Assembly: GCF_037975245.1 (NCBI RefSeq)
Contig: NC_092564.1
Coordinates: 3,621,984 to 3,685,983, forward strand
DNA from: Apostichopus japonicus
Lineage: Eukaryota; Echinodermata; Holothuroidea; Aspidochirotida; Stichopodidae
Reading direction: 5' to 3'
DNA: 64,000 bases
Shown here one piece after another: positions 24,096 through 37,181 of the stretch. The position numbers and the translations under genes were made by a program. How positions within the stretch are numbered: position 1 is the stretch's first letter; each line of letters starts with the position of its first letter. Under the pieces are notes generated by a model, which was not told the DNA's origin, did not search any database, and saw nothing but the letters and a program-made list of their open reading frames with translations.

Positions 24096-27000
24096 TGACA
24101 TAGGACAAAAGGAATTCCTCTCACCAGTTGTCGAACAATAGTAAACAAATGTCAAAAGGAATTGTTATCGGTTGTAGATAATATGATAGAAAACAAGATT
24201 TTGTTGTGTGTAGTCATAGCTATCAATTAGAGGACTTGTGTTTTCTGGTATACACCTTCGCTTTGAGGAAATTTGTAGTGTGACCGTCAATTCGAGGAGG
24301 TCCTCAAATTGTCAAATTGGGGAATTGACTCAAAGTGACATCAGGAAGCTCCTGTATTGGTATGAGATGTTCTCAAATTGTCATCATCAGACATAAATTA
24401 GGCTGAATTGTGTGTATGGTAGAAAAACCTGTTACAAAGACCACCATCCTTCGTCTTCAAATTGTCTTCCTCGAATTGATGTCCTCAATTTGTTAATGTC
24501 GTTAAAATGTACATCCTTAAATGGTCACTTCATGAAACTCTGTATGCTTTGTCTTTTAATTGGCTGGTGTCTTTATCCTTAGTAATATTATCAAAGGAGC
24601 AGTACTTTAAAACTAGTAGCCGACATGTATTTTAATATTTCAAACGCATCTATATAGGATTTCAAGAACAAAAGAACTAACTTCTTTTTCACTTTCTGTA
24701 TTGTTTGAAAAGTGATTGCTTACTGAAAAACAAATTCAAAACCAGTTACCATGCATGTTTGTATCCCTACAACCATTATATTTGGTATTCCAGGATAATA
24801 TGTAGTCTGAGCTTCCTCAAACAGCCTAGAATATTGCTTCACGAAGTAACAGATGGCGTTTTCGATATCTTTCGTCGAGTTTTCACGATATGGCGTTTGT
24901 TTTCAGGGCTGCAGTTCAAAGTCATTGGTTTCTGTGTGAGATAACACAATACGTAACGATATGTCAAATATGAATCAATATTCTTAGATTGTTTGTTATA
25001 ACTAGTCTCTGTGAGACATATCATTATTAATTTTTGCGCAATACACTATCAGCCGCAAATAAGCACTATACAATAAATTAAGGATATTATTATTAATAAA
25101 CATTAAATAATGGGATGTTTCCCTGTTTCCCCTTTCTTCCCATTAAAATCATATGGGTAATTTGATTATCTTAAGGGACACCTGAATCTTAAACTGAGTA
25201 TTGTCCTGCTGGCCAGTTGCCAAAAAGTTAAGGGCAAACGCTAGAAATATCGATGTTTATTCAACTTTCTACCATAGAGACCTTCATCATGACTAGCGAT
25301 ATTATCTCCACGAATTTTGACGATTTATTAAGCCATATCTCTAGATCGAGATAGAATTATTGTAGTTGTATGGCTGATATGAGGATATGTGCTGTTGAGG
25401 AGGGGAGGTGCCGAGAGTTAAACCTGCAAATGGGACTGCACACATGATTTAGCAGGGTTAATAATCAAGCCTTATGTGATAATTCTCTAAACCATGAAAA
25501 TACCCATATAAGACCTGAAACTGTGAAGCAATTTCCACATGATAACTTTCTGACCATGTCTGGGTTTCGAAATTGCTGTTGTAATAGAAAGAGCGAAATG
25601 GTGACCCCATGACGTCATTGAAAGAAGATGACACGTGTTAAGTAGGACTATAGCTGTTAATGTTGTTATTAAAGGCTATAAGTGTCATAAACTGTCACAA
25701 AAATGTTATCAAACTGTACTAAAAAGGTTATAAAACTAAACTGCTTATTAGGAGAAAATGATCAGTACAATAATCCAAGTACAATCACAAACACCAAACG
25801 GGAAATTGTGTCAATCCAGAGTATTGAGACGACTCCCGAAGTGACACGACTCACTTGGTGAAGTGAGACAACTACCGACAAAATGGATCCATAATACCAA
25901 ATTCCAGCATTCCAATGTTTTCTCAACACAAAGCATTAGAGAATTAAATAACCTCTGACACAAGAGGTGCGTTTGCTAACTGGCACAAAGTTAATCCTGT
26001 CAAGTTTTAAAAGCAACCCATGGCAGGATGAAACACGCTTTTCATAAACTACCTTAAATTTTTACAACGTACCTTTCTCAGATTAAATTAATGTGGTAGA
26101 GAATTGAGGGTTGGGGTTAATCTATAAAGAACATTTTGATTTCCTTTAGGAGGCCATTTTGCAAGCAGCTGGGACAGCTGTATTTCACGTGGAGGGGGCA
26201 GCCGAACGAAGCCAGCTATGTCCCGCCAATATTTATGTAACTATATTTTCCACATCATCAACACGATAAAGAAAGAGATAGGTATACTGTTGTGGTTAAA
26301 TCCTTTTCAACAAGTACAAGGTGCAATGAGGTGATTTAATTGCGACAGGTAGGCCTATATGTGCCTGAGCAGGAAATCTTATAACAACAATTTTCTTAAA
26401 CTTTATTAAAAAAGCGGACAGGTATATGGTAGTTTACAATTTTTTATTCTTGTGAACTCAAAAGGGAACATCTTTCACAATAACTGCCATAAAATGCTAA
26501 ATATGAAGGATGCTTTCAAACTTTGATTATATGGGGGTGGGGGGTTACCCCACAAGTTATACGCGTTTTGAGCAGGGTAAAACAATAATATAATGAACAT
26601 ACTTTCAAAGCTTCTGCATGAATATGACGGGTAAGAAACTTATTCATTGCGGTTCTTTCCAGTTCAGTTAGGACCAGTAGTTTTGCATAGCATCTACGTT
26701 CAGTGCGCAGCAATAAACTTGTCAACATTTACATGCATTATGTAGAAAAAATTCCGAAAGAACGGAGTAAACTTCAAGGTGGTCAGTTTTCGACATTTTT
26801 AATTGATGTTCTGCTGTTAGGCCAGGGAGTTGTTATGGAACTCCCTGGTATAACTAGAAGCCTAATAGGTTTGCCAATGGCAGCGGCATATAAACGTGCA
26901 ATCAGACGCATTTAAATGTGTAAAGTTCAATGATCGTTGTAAAAACGTTTCTCCAAAAAAACGCTGAATATTATACGAAAGGGTGACATGAATAAACCAC

Positions 27001-28282
27001 TTTTTGCATAGCTGTTACACACCTACTTGTCCCAAAGGAAACCAATACTGGATTTTCGAAACATAACAATAACAGAAGAAAGTAAAAACTGTTTATGTCC
27101 TGCCTTGCTGTAGTTCCTATGTGTACTACTGTACGTAAGATACACATATACGGACACAGTGTGTTTATACACACAGCAATTCGAAGATTCCTCAAATTGA
27201 GGTAGTTGTGGGTGTGTGTGTGTGCGAGCCTGTATGCAACACGTTTGTTACAACTAAATTTAAAGCAATTCAGTGTTTTTTGTGTGTATGTCTGTGTGTT
27301 TAGCTTCTTCTGTAAAACTCCACTTCCACCCTGCCTACGCATAGATTGCAAATAATTTTGGAAATTAGTGCACACACTGTCTTCTGTGGAATCCATGCAC
27401 TCTCGGGTACTACTGAGCTTTTGACACTCAATAAAGGCTGATGAACCTCTACGCGTTTAACCCTCCTCAAGCTACCCCATCGCAAACATAGGCATACACC
27501 ATAGGCGTTGGAGGCGGGAGCTGAGCGGCTGCCTAACAGGATATTTCTGTGAAAATTCGAGCAATATGCTGATATTGTTTCGGGCTCTGCACAAAAACAA
27601 CAAAAAGCAAAAATCTGGTTTGATGAGAGTTAGTATAGTTCAGTAAACAACTCAGACTCATGTAATTGTGGCAATTTAATACAGAAATATATTTGTAGAC
27701 TACCCTAAAAAATAAATTCTTGGATATAAATTTACTTCCTATGGAATTTACTTCCTTAGGTTGGTCGAAAAACGTCTCGACTGTGAGAGATCTCACAAGT
27801 ACGCCCTTCCAAATTGGTTCCATTATTTGGGCTAATCGTTACTACCCCACCTCACACAGTCGAATTGGGGTCCTACGCCCATGAATATTATACTAACCCT
27901 CTTCGTGAACAAAATGTAACGAAGATTACGTAACGTTGATTAAGAATGGTACAGCTCTTGGTGAATGTACTTTGATGTGAATAACACCTTGTGCATATAG
28001 TTTCCTAGTAATGCGTATACTGACAAGAGATCTAAAAATAAACCGAGCATTTGCCACAATCATAAAAAGGAAAGGATTAGATTGTGGTTTAGTTGCATAA
28101 GTCAATTACGTGACTCCATGCAAATTCGAGTTCCTATCAGGAAATGTCATCGGACTTTCACACGTGAGAATAATGTATGATTCTTATTCCAAGTTTAGAA
28201 GCCGGTTTCGTCATCATTCTCGTTATATATTGACAGGTATATATATGTTATGCGAGTTCCATTTATATGAATCCTCTTTTCG
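24096..28282. other. No gene recognised (4.2 kb)
   Basis: Both strands were read. Open frames here are short, without paired splice signals or a family pattern. The only structured items are a fold-back at 26822-26848 and short TG/CA tracts near 27205 and 27275. Confidence 0.5.
26822..26848. repeat. Fold-back: 10-bp perfect inverted repeat CCAGGGAGTT / AACTCCCTGG
   Basis: The arms are separated by GTTATGG. The arm matches the first 10 bases of the larger palindrome at 52855-52887, so both are remnants of one element family. Confidence 0.85.
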
Positions 28283-28960
28283 CGTGTTGTCTTGTCTTGT
28301 TTAATTTTGTCTTGTCTTGTCTTGGTTTGGTTGGTTTTGGTTTGTCTTGTTTTGAATTGTCTATATGAATCCACTTCGCATAACTTTTTCTCCGTCTTGT
28401 CGTGTCTTTGTCTTGTTTTGTCTTTTATCTATTTATGTCTTGTTTAATTAAGTCTTGTTTCTTGTGTTTTGAGTGGAGATGACACGTATTGTCTTGCTTT
28501 GTCTTTTGTCTGCTTTTGTCTTGTTTTATGTCTTGTATTTTTATGTTGTTTTGAGTTGTGATGTCTTGTCTTGTATTCTCTTTCTTTGTCTTTTTGTCTT
28601 TTGTCTGCTTTTGTTTTGTTTTATTCTGTATTGTATTTCTGTGTTGTTTTGAGTTGTGATGTCTTGTCTTGTATTCTCTTTCTTTGTCTTTTTGTCTTTT
28701 GTCTGCTTTTGTTTTGTTTAATTCTGTATTGTATTTCTGTGTTGTTTTGAGTTGAGATATCTTGTCTTGTTTTGTCTTGCTTTGTCTTTTGTCTACTTTT
28801 GATTTGTTTTATTATGCCTGCTATTTTTGTGTTTTGAGTTGTGATGTTTTTTGTTAGCTTTGTCTTTTGTCTTGTTTTCCTATCTCTTATCTTTTTTTCT
28901 AATTGTGATGTCTTATTTTGTCTTGTCTTGTATTCCGTTTTTTTTTACACCAGCTTGTTC
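28283..28960. repeat. Low-complexity TGTCTTGTTTTG array with about 105-bp higher-order units
   Basis: One strand is almost only T and G with C. Around 28550-28800 a unit of roughly 105 bp (gagttgtgatgtcttgtctt ... ctgtattgtatttctgtg) repeats at least twice with small changes. Confidence 0.85.
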
Positions 28961-30803
28961 TCGATGACTATTTTTACCGTCAGAGCTGTTGAATATTACA
29001 ACCGGCGAACAGGGCCAACCGGATTTCTACGGGGGGTTGCCTGAAAATATTTCTTTTCATTTTTTGGGACACTTGAACGGATGTTCTTGAGACTTTTCCA
29101 GCTATAACTAATTCTTTTCACGACAAAGCAGAGCCGATAAGGTGACAAATCGGAAATAGTTCATAACAATAACTTATTAATGTAAATATATATAGTTCAA
29201 AGAAATACGGTATTGAACCTTAAAAAGATCGACAAGGAAGTCGTTAAAGATGCTCATTTCTAGCGGCTGAAGCGAAGCACCAGATGCATGAACGGATTGT
29301 AGGCTATAGGTTGTCAGCAACCATACGAAGTATAGTGCTAATTTCACACACACATCAGAGTGCAACATTACTAAATATGTGAGTATATAATTTGTTCAAA
29401 TTTGGTTTTTTTTTTAAAGAAATCATGGGCTAGAACGGGTTCTGAACCCGGGATATCATTCAGCTATGCATATATTGATCTGATCCGAATGTATGCTGAA
29501 TTTATTATATGTATAGGCTATATGTTACGTCTATACTTTATTCATATGATTCTTGTATAATGTTGAAATGACCAATATGTATGTTACATTCATCAAAATG
29601 TTAATTATGTTTATAACTTAGTATCCATGTTGATGATTTCACCAACATATAACAATGCATACCGACTTGATCAATGTGTGCATGCTGAATAAATATTTGG
29701 ATATAATCGAATAAATGTTAATTTTATAGATAATACGGATATTAGTTTTTAATCGACCAATATTTATGCTGAACTCGCCAATACATGTAATGTTGATGCT
29801 TAGTATTCGTTATGTGGATTTGAATGTACTTAAATGTTTTGAAATTAAACGGTTTTGCATCAGTTATCTCAGAAGTCAGGAAAACCTTTTAATAAAATTG
29901 GTTATTCTCAGATCACCTTAGTTCCTTTAAGCCAGCAATCATGGTGAAATAGTTGATTCTTCAATGACTTATGAGCAAAGAATTTCTAATGTTGTCCGGA
30001 ATTCTCATTCATATGATATAAGAAACCTCAACAGATTACGCAAGTAGATTTCTCACTGCAACTAGAAAATAGAGGCATGGATCCTTATGGAAGGGCCATG
30101 CAGAGCAGTCTCGTAGCAAGAGTATCTCGTTTGTGCAAGGGGGTGGTGATGGGGGGGGGGGGGTGGGGGTAAGCACAAAGTTTGGCTGCTGCCCGTCCTG
30201 TGGAAGGTTTTATGGGGACGGTGTCCCCCACTTTTGAGTAATTTTTTTTTGATGTGGGTAGGGGTAAAGGATTAATCACAGAATGATCCTATCATGTTAA
30301 TAAGTTTACTTACATCTGTGTAATACAAGCTTTCATTTTTAGCGTATGTGTTTAAATGTTAGTCAGAAAAGTCTAGAAAGTCTAGTTTTATATTGGGAGG
30401 AGAAGAATTATTCCCATGCCCCCCCCCTCCCCCTCACTTGTGGCTAAGGCTTGGTACAGAGGAAAATCGAGGATTTTGTAAAGGACATCGAAGGGTGTTG
30501 GTCCTTGAGTACTTGAAAAGATTAGAAGATCAAGCGGGGCGTTATGAGGTATATTTAGACTACTGATTATGTTGAAGCATAATATTGTGCTAGAAAATAC
30601 TCCCCTGACCCCCCCAATTGGCGATGGAGGTGGGTCCATGTCCTCCTCCCCTGTCACCCCCTCCCCTGCGCATGGCACTTGACAACCACATTCTAACTCT
30701 ATCAATAAATTGTTGAACTGACCAATACGTTTATCAATTGACTGATGTGTGTTGGTTTTTCATATACTGTAACATTTATTTTACACATAGTTTGTCATTT
30801 CAG
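28961..30803. other. Spacer or 5' region of the GRL gene, no gene recognised
   Basis: AT-rich with a poly-G tract (about 30150-30168) and poly-C tracts (about 30420, 30605). A non-coding first exon of the gene at 30811 may lie here but cannot be placed. Confidence 0.4.
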
Positions 30804-30810
30804 CCCAGTC

Positions 30811-31189
30811 ATGGAATTAGGATATTTAATTCCCGCATCTGAGGAGAGATATTTGATCGCAAATGATTCTACTAAAAGAGAGAAATGGCCCGTGTCGTTT
30901 TGGATTATTCTAAAGATTCTTGGAATGACTGACTCAAAAGTTGTGGACGACACATGGAAGTGCTTAAAATGCCGAGTGTGTGGATTACGTGCAAACAAGA
31001 GAGATACGTTTCACAATAGAACACAATTGGATAATTCAAACGTACGAAATAACTCTGTAACATGCAATGACAATGACGAAACTCAACCACTCTTAAATCA
31101 GCAAGATAAGAACGAAGAATGTGACGTTTGTGATACGCTCTGGTGGGATTTTCATCGCCAAACTGTTAAATACAACGAGAGAGATATTG
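30811..31189 (+). CDS. GRL exon 1 (cytosolic N-terminus)
   Basis: An acceptor-like tttcag ends at 30803, so the ATG at 30811 may sit in a second transcript exon. The exon ends GATATTG before gtaagt. The product is polar, with paired cysteines (CLKCRVCGLR, ECDVCD) and the acidic di-leucine motif ETQPLL. Confidence 0.72.
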
Positions 31190-34100
31190 GTAAGTTACAC
31201 ATGCATGTATTAGTATAGTCCCAGTAAATATATTTTACGGTCAGCGGCCACTAAGTATATTTTAAGGCCACGTGTCAGCAACGTTGTACAAAAAAGTGTA
31301 GTACCCCGTTTAATATATAAGTAATTAACGTCTTCGTTAATTAATTGTACCTTTTTCCATGTGTGTGATATTTAGCAGAATCCCTTTCTCGTAAATAAAA
31401 ACAAAACAAAGCTTATTCATGAAGGGCTATGGTTATTCTGCACAATTCTCTTTCAAATCGCTCTGCCCATCAAAATTCGCCTATAGGTGTGGTATGGTAT
31501 GAGCTATACAGTTTCGTTCTTAATAATTGAAGAAGAGGTAATTTGGAAGGAATCTTTAACACCTAAACATGTGTTTTCTAACTCGCTTTTTTCTCGCTCG
31601 GCGAAATTGCACAAGTAGAACCAAATAGGAAATCAATATCACATCGCGCGTATGTATGTATCTTCATATCGCGTGTTATGAGCGATCGTTTTAGCTTTAA
31701 TTCAGAGATAATAATATATGAATAACATAGATCACGCATGCGCATTAGGACCGATAGGACAGCGCCCTTTAAGAGCCCCTTTATATAATGTCATCCATTT
31801 TAGCAAACAAATTGAAGGGTTTTATTACGTGACCAGGGGCGTCAATCCGATTTGAAACGTGGGGGGGACGGAATCGATTCGAGTATTCCGGCCGTAAGTA
31901 CTATCTAAGCGGAGCGCCACCATCGGTTGGCGCGCAGCGTACAAGAAAATTTTTCTTCTGGCAGACCCCTCAGATTGTAGGAAACGGCATTTCCCGTGCA
32001 TTATGGCAGAAAGCACAACCCCTAAAATTGATAAAAATTTCCGGCAATTTTTTATTTTGGGAAATATTCTCGAAGGAAGTGATCGCCATTTATTCCTAAG
32101 TTTACCAATTCCTCGTCTTCCAGAAGCGCCCAACATTTAAGATATCGAAACATTTTCGTGTTGGCTGATCCATGATTACCGCCCATCAAGGGCGGCGGAA
32201 GCACTTTTAATCTGGGGGGGGGGGCACCGACATCAAAGGGCACTTTGCAGCCTTATATTTAGTACCCTTTACAACTCTTATTGTATTATCTTATTTGTGT
32301 ACACACATCACTCCATCAACGCCCCCCCCCCTCCCCTCTCAAGGAAAATATGCATACTAGCACTGCAATATCCAATGTGCAAATTGGGAAACAAGGAACA
32401 AGTTTTCTTTTGAGACAAAATGAGGCGAAATCATGCTAATTGCTAATGTAGGAATCTTCCGAATTAGAGTTTATTTCTTGTTAATATCTTAACAAATTTG
32501 TTTCATTCGAAATTGCTTTGAGTTTGACCCACAGAAATTCACTAAGAGTCAGAGGCGTAGCCAGGAGTTGCAAAGTTGTATGCACGACTATCTGAGCGGA
32601 GCGCACCATCGGTTGGCGCGGAGCGTAGTAGAAAATTTTTGGTTTTACAAACCCCTCAGATGGCCGGAAAAAGGCCCTTCCCGAGTGTTCATTCTGGTTC
32701 CCTGGCCTCTTGCTAACTTGAGACACCTCAATTTTTATGTAGAAAATGGGCACATTTTTAACCTGGGGAAAAGTGGGGGCACGTGCCCCCTGTGCCCCCC
32801 GGTTCCGCCGCCCTTACCGCCTATGCCCGTGAGAAGTGGTGACTGGTGAAGAAAAAGCCATGCCGTTTGAAAACATGGGCAGAAAAAGTGAAAGTAGCGA
32901 AACCTAAGGTAAAACGCGAGATAACGAAGTGATTATTTTCCAAATTAATTGAGACTGTATCAAACGCGAGCTTAGGACAAACATATTCAAAGGTAATGGC
33001 ATTACTAATCCCGATATGTCGTCTTTGAGGTGTGTGGAAAATCCGCAACGACCATCAAAGAGCAATTGAATATTTAGTCAACTTTTCCATTTCGAAAACA
33101 CTTTTTTTTTAAATTATGACAAAATTTTATGACACATTTGATTTTTTTTGGGGGGGGGGGCTGTCCCCCCGGGCCCCAATGGGCACGACGCCACTGACCC
33201 CAGGGCCTCAGATATAGGCCCATTACAGGGGTGGGCAACCTTTTGAATGAATGGGCCAGATTTTAGGAATAAAAGATTGACAGGGCCGCACCTAACCAAC
33301 GGCCTGCTGCTGATTTCAAACCTTTGATTCCGAGGACGTTCAAGCAATAGGTGTGTGTTCTTAATCTGTATTCACAAAACCATAATGTCAATACAGTCCT
33401 GTTGATAATTAATGGTGATAATAGACCAACCTGACAGCATCATAAGTGCAGATAAATTCTAAGCAGCTAGCTCGTTTTTGGTGATGATGCAAAATGATTG
33501 ATTTTTTTCCTTTTCTTGAGACATCTCACGGGCCGCAAAAAAATCACTGGCGGGCCGCATGTGGCCCGCAGGTCTATAGGAACGATGTCCCAAAATTTTC
33601 CGGGACATATAGGCGAAGGAAGCTATCCGCCGCGACTTTCTCGACTTTCTGTCCTGGGAGTCATACCACAAAATGGTGCATTTCCTCATACGCCATTATT
33701 AATAATTTAAATAACTAACTAATAAGGCACAGCCCATATCCGAGTTCGTATAGCGAACTTAGCGCAAATTTGGCGCCAGCATGTTAAACCAGGTTGCTAG
33801 GTCTACGAGAATACATTTACATGAAATTTGAAAACAAAGATAGCAAGACAAACAACTTTTATTATGTTTTCAGGACCTCACACATGCGCATGTATACTTA
33901 GAATATGTCCCATGTGAGTGGTGGCTAAAGTGATGAAGGCATGAAAATAAATCAGTGGTTGTTCGTTGGAGTCCTCAAGCAAGTTACCTCGGTTGCTAGG
34001 TGGATTTGCATCTGGTTATCTGGTGAATTCTGGTCGGAGCGTACTATGTAACCACCATGTACCCAGGGACGTAGGGGTGAAGTGGCTGAAAATCGGTTTT

Positions 34101-36314
34101 GAAGCCAGAAAATCCCAACTCCTGCTTTGTACCCCCCACCCTCCCGCTACTCGTCAACGATACGGTCAGTGTCAGTCAGAAAACCCAATCTTTCGCGACT
34201 GCACTTCTGTTACGAACTTGTTGTGATACATTTGTACCCACTGGCACTCATTTCAAAAACTTATTGCCCCCCCCCCCACCCCAACCAAATATTTTTATGA
34301 AATTCGGGCAATATGCTGATAGCTTTTTGGATAATTTGCAATGTGTTTTTTCAGTGGTTATACTGACATTATTATTACCCAACAATTATCACCAATACGG
34401 AAGGGTAATAAGACGAAAAATGATTGTATGCTATTTGCATGCGATGTAAAAACCGATGCATGCCTGTATGATATGCACATGATCATGTGTGATGCGCGCG
34501 AAAAATTCTGGTTATATTTTTCGGGCAAGTCGTTACAACCCCCCCCCCCCCACAAAAAAAATTGGGCTCCTACGCCTATGACGGTAGTTCTATTAGGCAT
34601 TTTTTGTAGTATTCAAAATCATAAGAAGTTTTGTACGGTGGAGTATAAGAATCGCGAGAAACAATTTCCCAAAGTGGCAAGGAAAACGTGGTAAATATGA
34701 CAGGTTAAAGGTCAATTTTGACCGAAATTTTTATAAAAATTTTAAGTCATGCACAATCACAGGGATACATGAAAAGGCCTAGATAGACTAGAGTGCGACA
34801 GTCGGAAATTCCGACTGTCGCACTCCAATTTTCCAACTAGCGTCAGTTTTACCATGGCTTGGGGGTGAGACACACCCACACCCCCTCTAACGACGTCCCT
34901 GCGCGGTGAATATGGAACACGATCACATGGTTCAGCCTCTGTTGAGCCATGGTGCTCCGTAGCCTTCTCTTCAAACGCCTCAAAGCACTAAAAGATCTCT
35001 CGGCTTCCGTCGAACTGGCGGAGGAGACGAGGAGCAACCGCAAGAGAGCTTCGACCTCACCAAACATAGCCCGTACCACTGGATTCATCAACTTGAATAT
35101 TTGTCTATACCCTTCAACCGACGACGAATGGAACTGGCCTCGAAATAAAGGCAGACTAAGCTTAAGATTGTTGGAGAGCTCAGGGTACCAACTCACGAGA
35201 TCTGGGTGGAATTCTCCATTCAGCAACATTGAGTGATATTCGAGGATATGAATCCTAAGATGTGTAAGCCCTCACCAAATAGAGCCACGACACTACTCTT
35301 TTTCCAAATGTGTGGGGGGGACATTTGATATTGTTTCCCCCATCCATCGAAATGTGGGGGGGACGTGTCCCCCCGTCCCCCCCTGGATTGACGCCCATGT
35401 ACGTGACCATTCACAGTGATTCGAAGAAAAAACGAACTACCAGAAAGCATGCAGATGGTATTACTTATGCAATTCCGGTTTTGACTTTTTCCCCATGCAG
35501 GTGCCAAGGTATGGTGTCACTACAGGAGCGGTGTCATGTCCTCGGTGATGTTGTCAATACTCCTTGCTATCAATGCATATTATCTTGGACTGACTTTGTA
35601 CACAACGTGGGCTGATTCCAAGCAACTTCTACATTTTATTAATCAATTTCCACTTATTGTGTGTCTGTCATTTTATCCTTTCGTGGTGCTCTGTTCCAAA
35701 CTGGACTATTATCCTTGTCTATTCTGGACTAGAACTTTCAACATTCGTTACATTGCTAAACGGGCACAATATGTGGACTGGAAGCATACAGGTAATCTGT
35801 TCCTCACTCGGGGTAAAGTCATCTCACATAAGACTGAAAGGGATCGCTATCAATTTACTCTCAGTGATACAAGAATCATTGGCTGAATAAAAGAGTAATG
35901 TAAATACATTAGCATTCAACAGTAACATTCATCAATAGATGGAGCGGTTCATATTATATTCATCTCCCAAAAGGGTAGTGCGTGCCCCTCGAGAAGACAT
36001 TGTGTAGAATCCTGGTCGAGGTTTACCTCTTGCCTCTTTTAACGGCGGCCTCCGTAGAGAACATGGTGGTAGCTAAACGCCCCCCTAAATGCATATATAA
36101 CTATATATAACTATATATATATATATATATCCATACTGATAATATAAAAGATAAACAAGCGAATATCTTTAACAACGACATACTGCTATATTTCGGAGTG
36201 GTCACCACTCCATCGTCAGGCAACTGTGACAGTTGCCTGACGATGGAGTGGCGACCACTCCGAAATATAGCAGTATGTCGTTGTTAAAGATATTCGCTTG
36301 TTTATCTTTTATAT

Positions 36315-36353
<39 letters not shown>

Positions 36354-37181
36354 AAAATTATTATTATTGTCATGTTCAATAAACGCAAACTTGAAAATAT
36401 TTACTTGTTTCGTATCTCTTTGATATAAAACTTTTTATTGTTTCGCTTTTCCTCCATAATAGGTCTTCCAGGGAAACCATTCCTCATTCTTTGCATCATC
36501 TGGCCCATCCTTGTAGCCACGTACCGAACTTACATCATGATGTTACACGACCAGTGTAAAACCCCAACCAAGGTCAACACCGTTTTCAGTTGTGTTTACT
36601 GTTTCGTTATGTTGATCACATGGTGTCTGTTCGCTTACATAATCTACTTCATCCGCCGTTCTTTTCATCGACAATTTCGCATTCTTCTGCTTTACATTAA
36701 CGATTATCAGGGGCAAATAGACCGCTGCCGAGATACCCTTCACAATGTACTGACTGAATTCAATTGCTTCCGAAGATTTTGTAATATATACGTTATGTGT
36801 ATGCTTCCCGTGCTTATTCTGGGCATAGTAACAAACATCACGTGGCAGTATACCCTCTTTGACGATTGGTCGAAAAAGAGTGACGCCACGAGTATACAAC
36901 TACACTTTGATTACTTGGGGTGGAACCTTATTTTGATGGGCTTCACTTTGGGAGTTATTGCGATAGGAGGATTCGATGTAAAGTACATTTGCGACGAATT
37001 CTACTCCAATATCTTGCAACTGCAATCGGAGCGGTATCCGAAATTCTGGAAGGAAATTATCCACCAGATAAGTATTGTGTCGAAAGAATCGAACGGAATT
37101 GTTATTTCTGTTTTATGTGCCGTTCTTGGTAGTTATATGACACTCCACTTGCAAGACCAGGATACAAGCTTTTTCTGTTGA
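30811..37181 (+). CDS. Seven-helix gustatory-receptor-like (GRL) candidate, three exons
   Basis: Three exons (30811-31189, 35501-35791, 36463-37181) joined by phase-1 introns give 462 residues, a normal length for the insect-type gustatory receptor superfamily. A polar N-terminus of about 140 residues precedes seven hydrophobic segments: two in exon 2, five in exon 3. The last segment ends GSYMTLHLQ, matching the TYxxxxxQ helix-7 signature with Ser for Thr. No rhodopsin-family DRY or NPxxY motif is seen. Gr-like genes are reported in echinoderms and hemichordates; insect members are ligand-gated cation channels. Function here is inferred. Confidence 0.72.
31834..32830. mobile_element. Cluster of nested non-autonomous elements in GRL intron 1
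   Basis: It starts at CAGGGGCGTCAATCC (31834) and contains two copies (about 31885-31995 and 32570-32735) of the segment seen at 22610-22790, recognisable by gcaccatcggttggcgcg. Poly-G and poly-C tracts mark the joints. No transposase frame is present. Confidence 0.65.
33226..33580. mobile_element. Probable hAT-type non-autonomous element fragment
   Basis: The left end CAGGGGTGGGCAACCTTTTG and the internal GGGCCGCATGTGGCCCGC palindrome are typical of hAT (Charlie-like) non-autonomous elements. The matching right-hand terminal repeat was not found, so it is truncated or disrupted. Confidence 0.55.
34791..34825. repeat. Perfect 17-bp inverted repeat with 1-nt centre
   Basis: GAGTGCGACAGTCGGAA is followed by A and its exact complement. 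It lies just downstream of the hAT transposase remnant, where an element end might be expected. Confidence 0.9.
34849..35229 (-). pseudogene. hAT transposase C-terminal fragment (dimerisation domain)
   Basis: A minus-strand open frame of about 126 codons carries the conserved hAT dimerisation signature SSASSTEAERSFSALRRLK, followed by LRSTMAQQRLNH. Only the C-terminal region is present; an in-frame TGA lies a little upstream and no RNase-H-like catalytic core or BED finger is visible. It lies antisense in GRL intron 1. Its frame is better preserved than the surrounding repeats, so the insertion may be fairly young. Confidence 0.88.
35310..35400. repeat. End of a dispersed element with GGATTGACGCCCATG terminus
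   Basis: G-rich then C-rich sequence ending CCTGGATTGACGCCCATG, the complement of the CAGGGGCGTCAATCC start at 31834 and near 37711. A related copy is at about 40035-40120. Confidence 0.65.
35501..35791 (+). CDS. GRL exon 2 (helices 1-2)
   Basis: 291 nt after ccccatgcag and before gtaatc, phase 1 to phase 1. Hydrophobic stretches are VMLSILLAINAYYLGLTLY and FPLIVCLSFYPFVVLC. Confidence 0.78.
36141..36315. repeat. Near-perfect palindrome, two 87-bp arms, in GRL intron 2
   Basis: The arms 36141-36227 and 36229-36315 are complementary around G36228 with a single mismatch (ggagtggtcacc versus its partner). (AT)n tracts flank both outer ends. Confidence 0.95.
36463..37181 (+). CDS. GRL exon 3 (helices 3-7, stop)
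   Basis: The acceptor is ccataatag. The exon adds five hydrophobic segments, among them FLILCIIWPILVATY, FVMLITWCLFAYIIYFI, MLPVLILGIV and LILMGFTLGVIAIGG. The last, VISVLCAVLGSYMTLHLQ, carries the signature motif; TGA follows DQDTSFFC. Confidence 0.82.

Noticed and set aside
28841-29044. Phe/Leu/Val-rich ORF
   Set aside because: Product of the TGTCTTG low-complexity array.
29430-29455. tRNA T-arm-like string gggttctgaaccc
   Set aside because: No acceptor stem or anticodon arm around it; a short chance palindrome.
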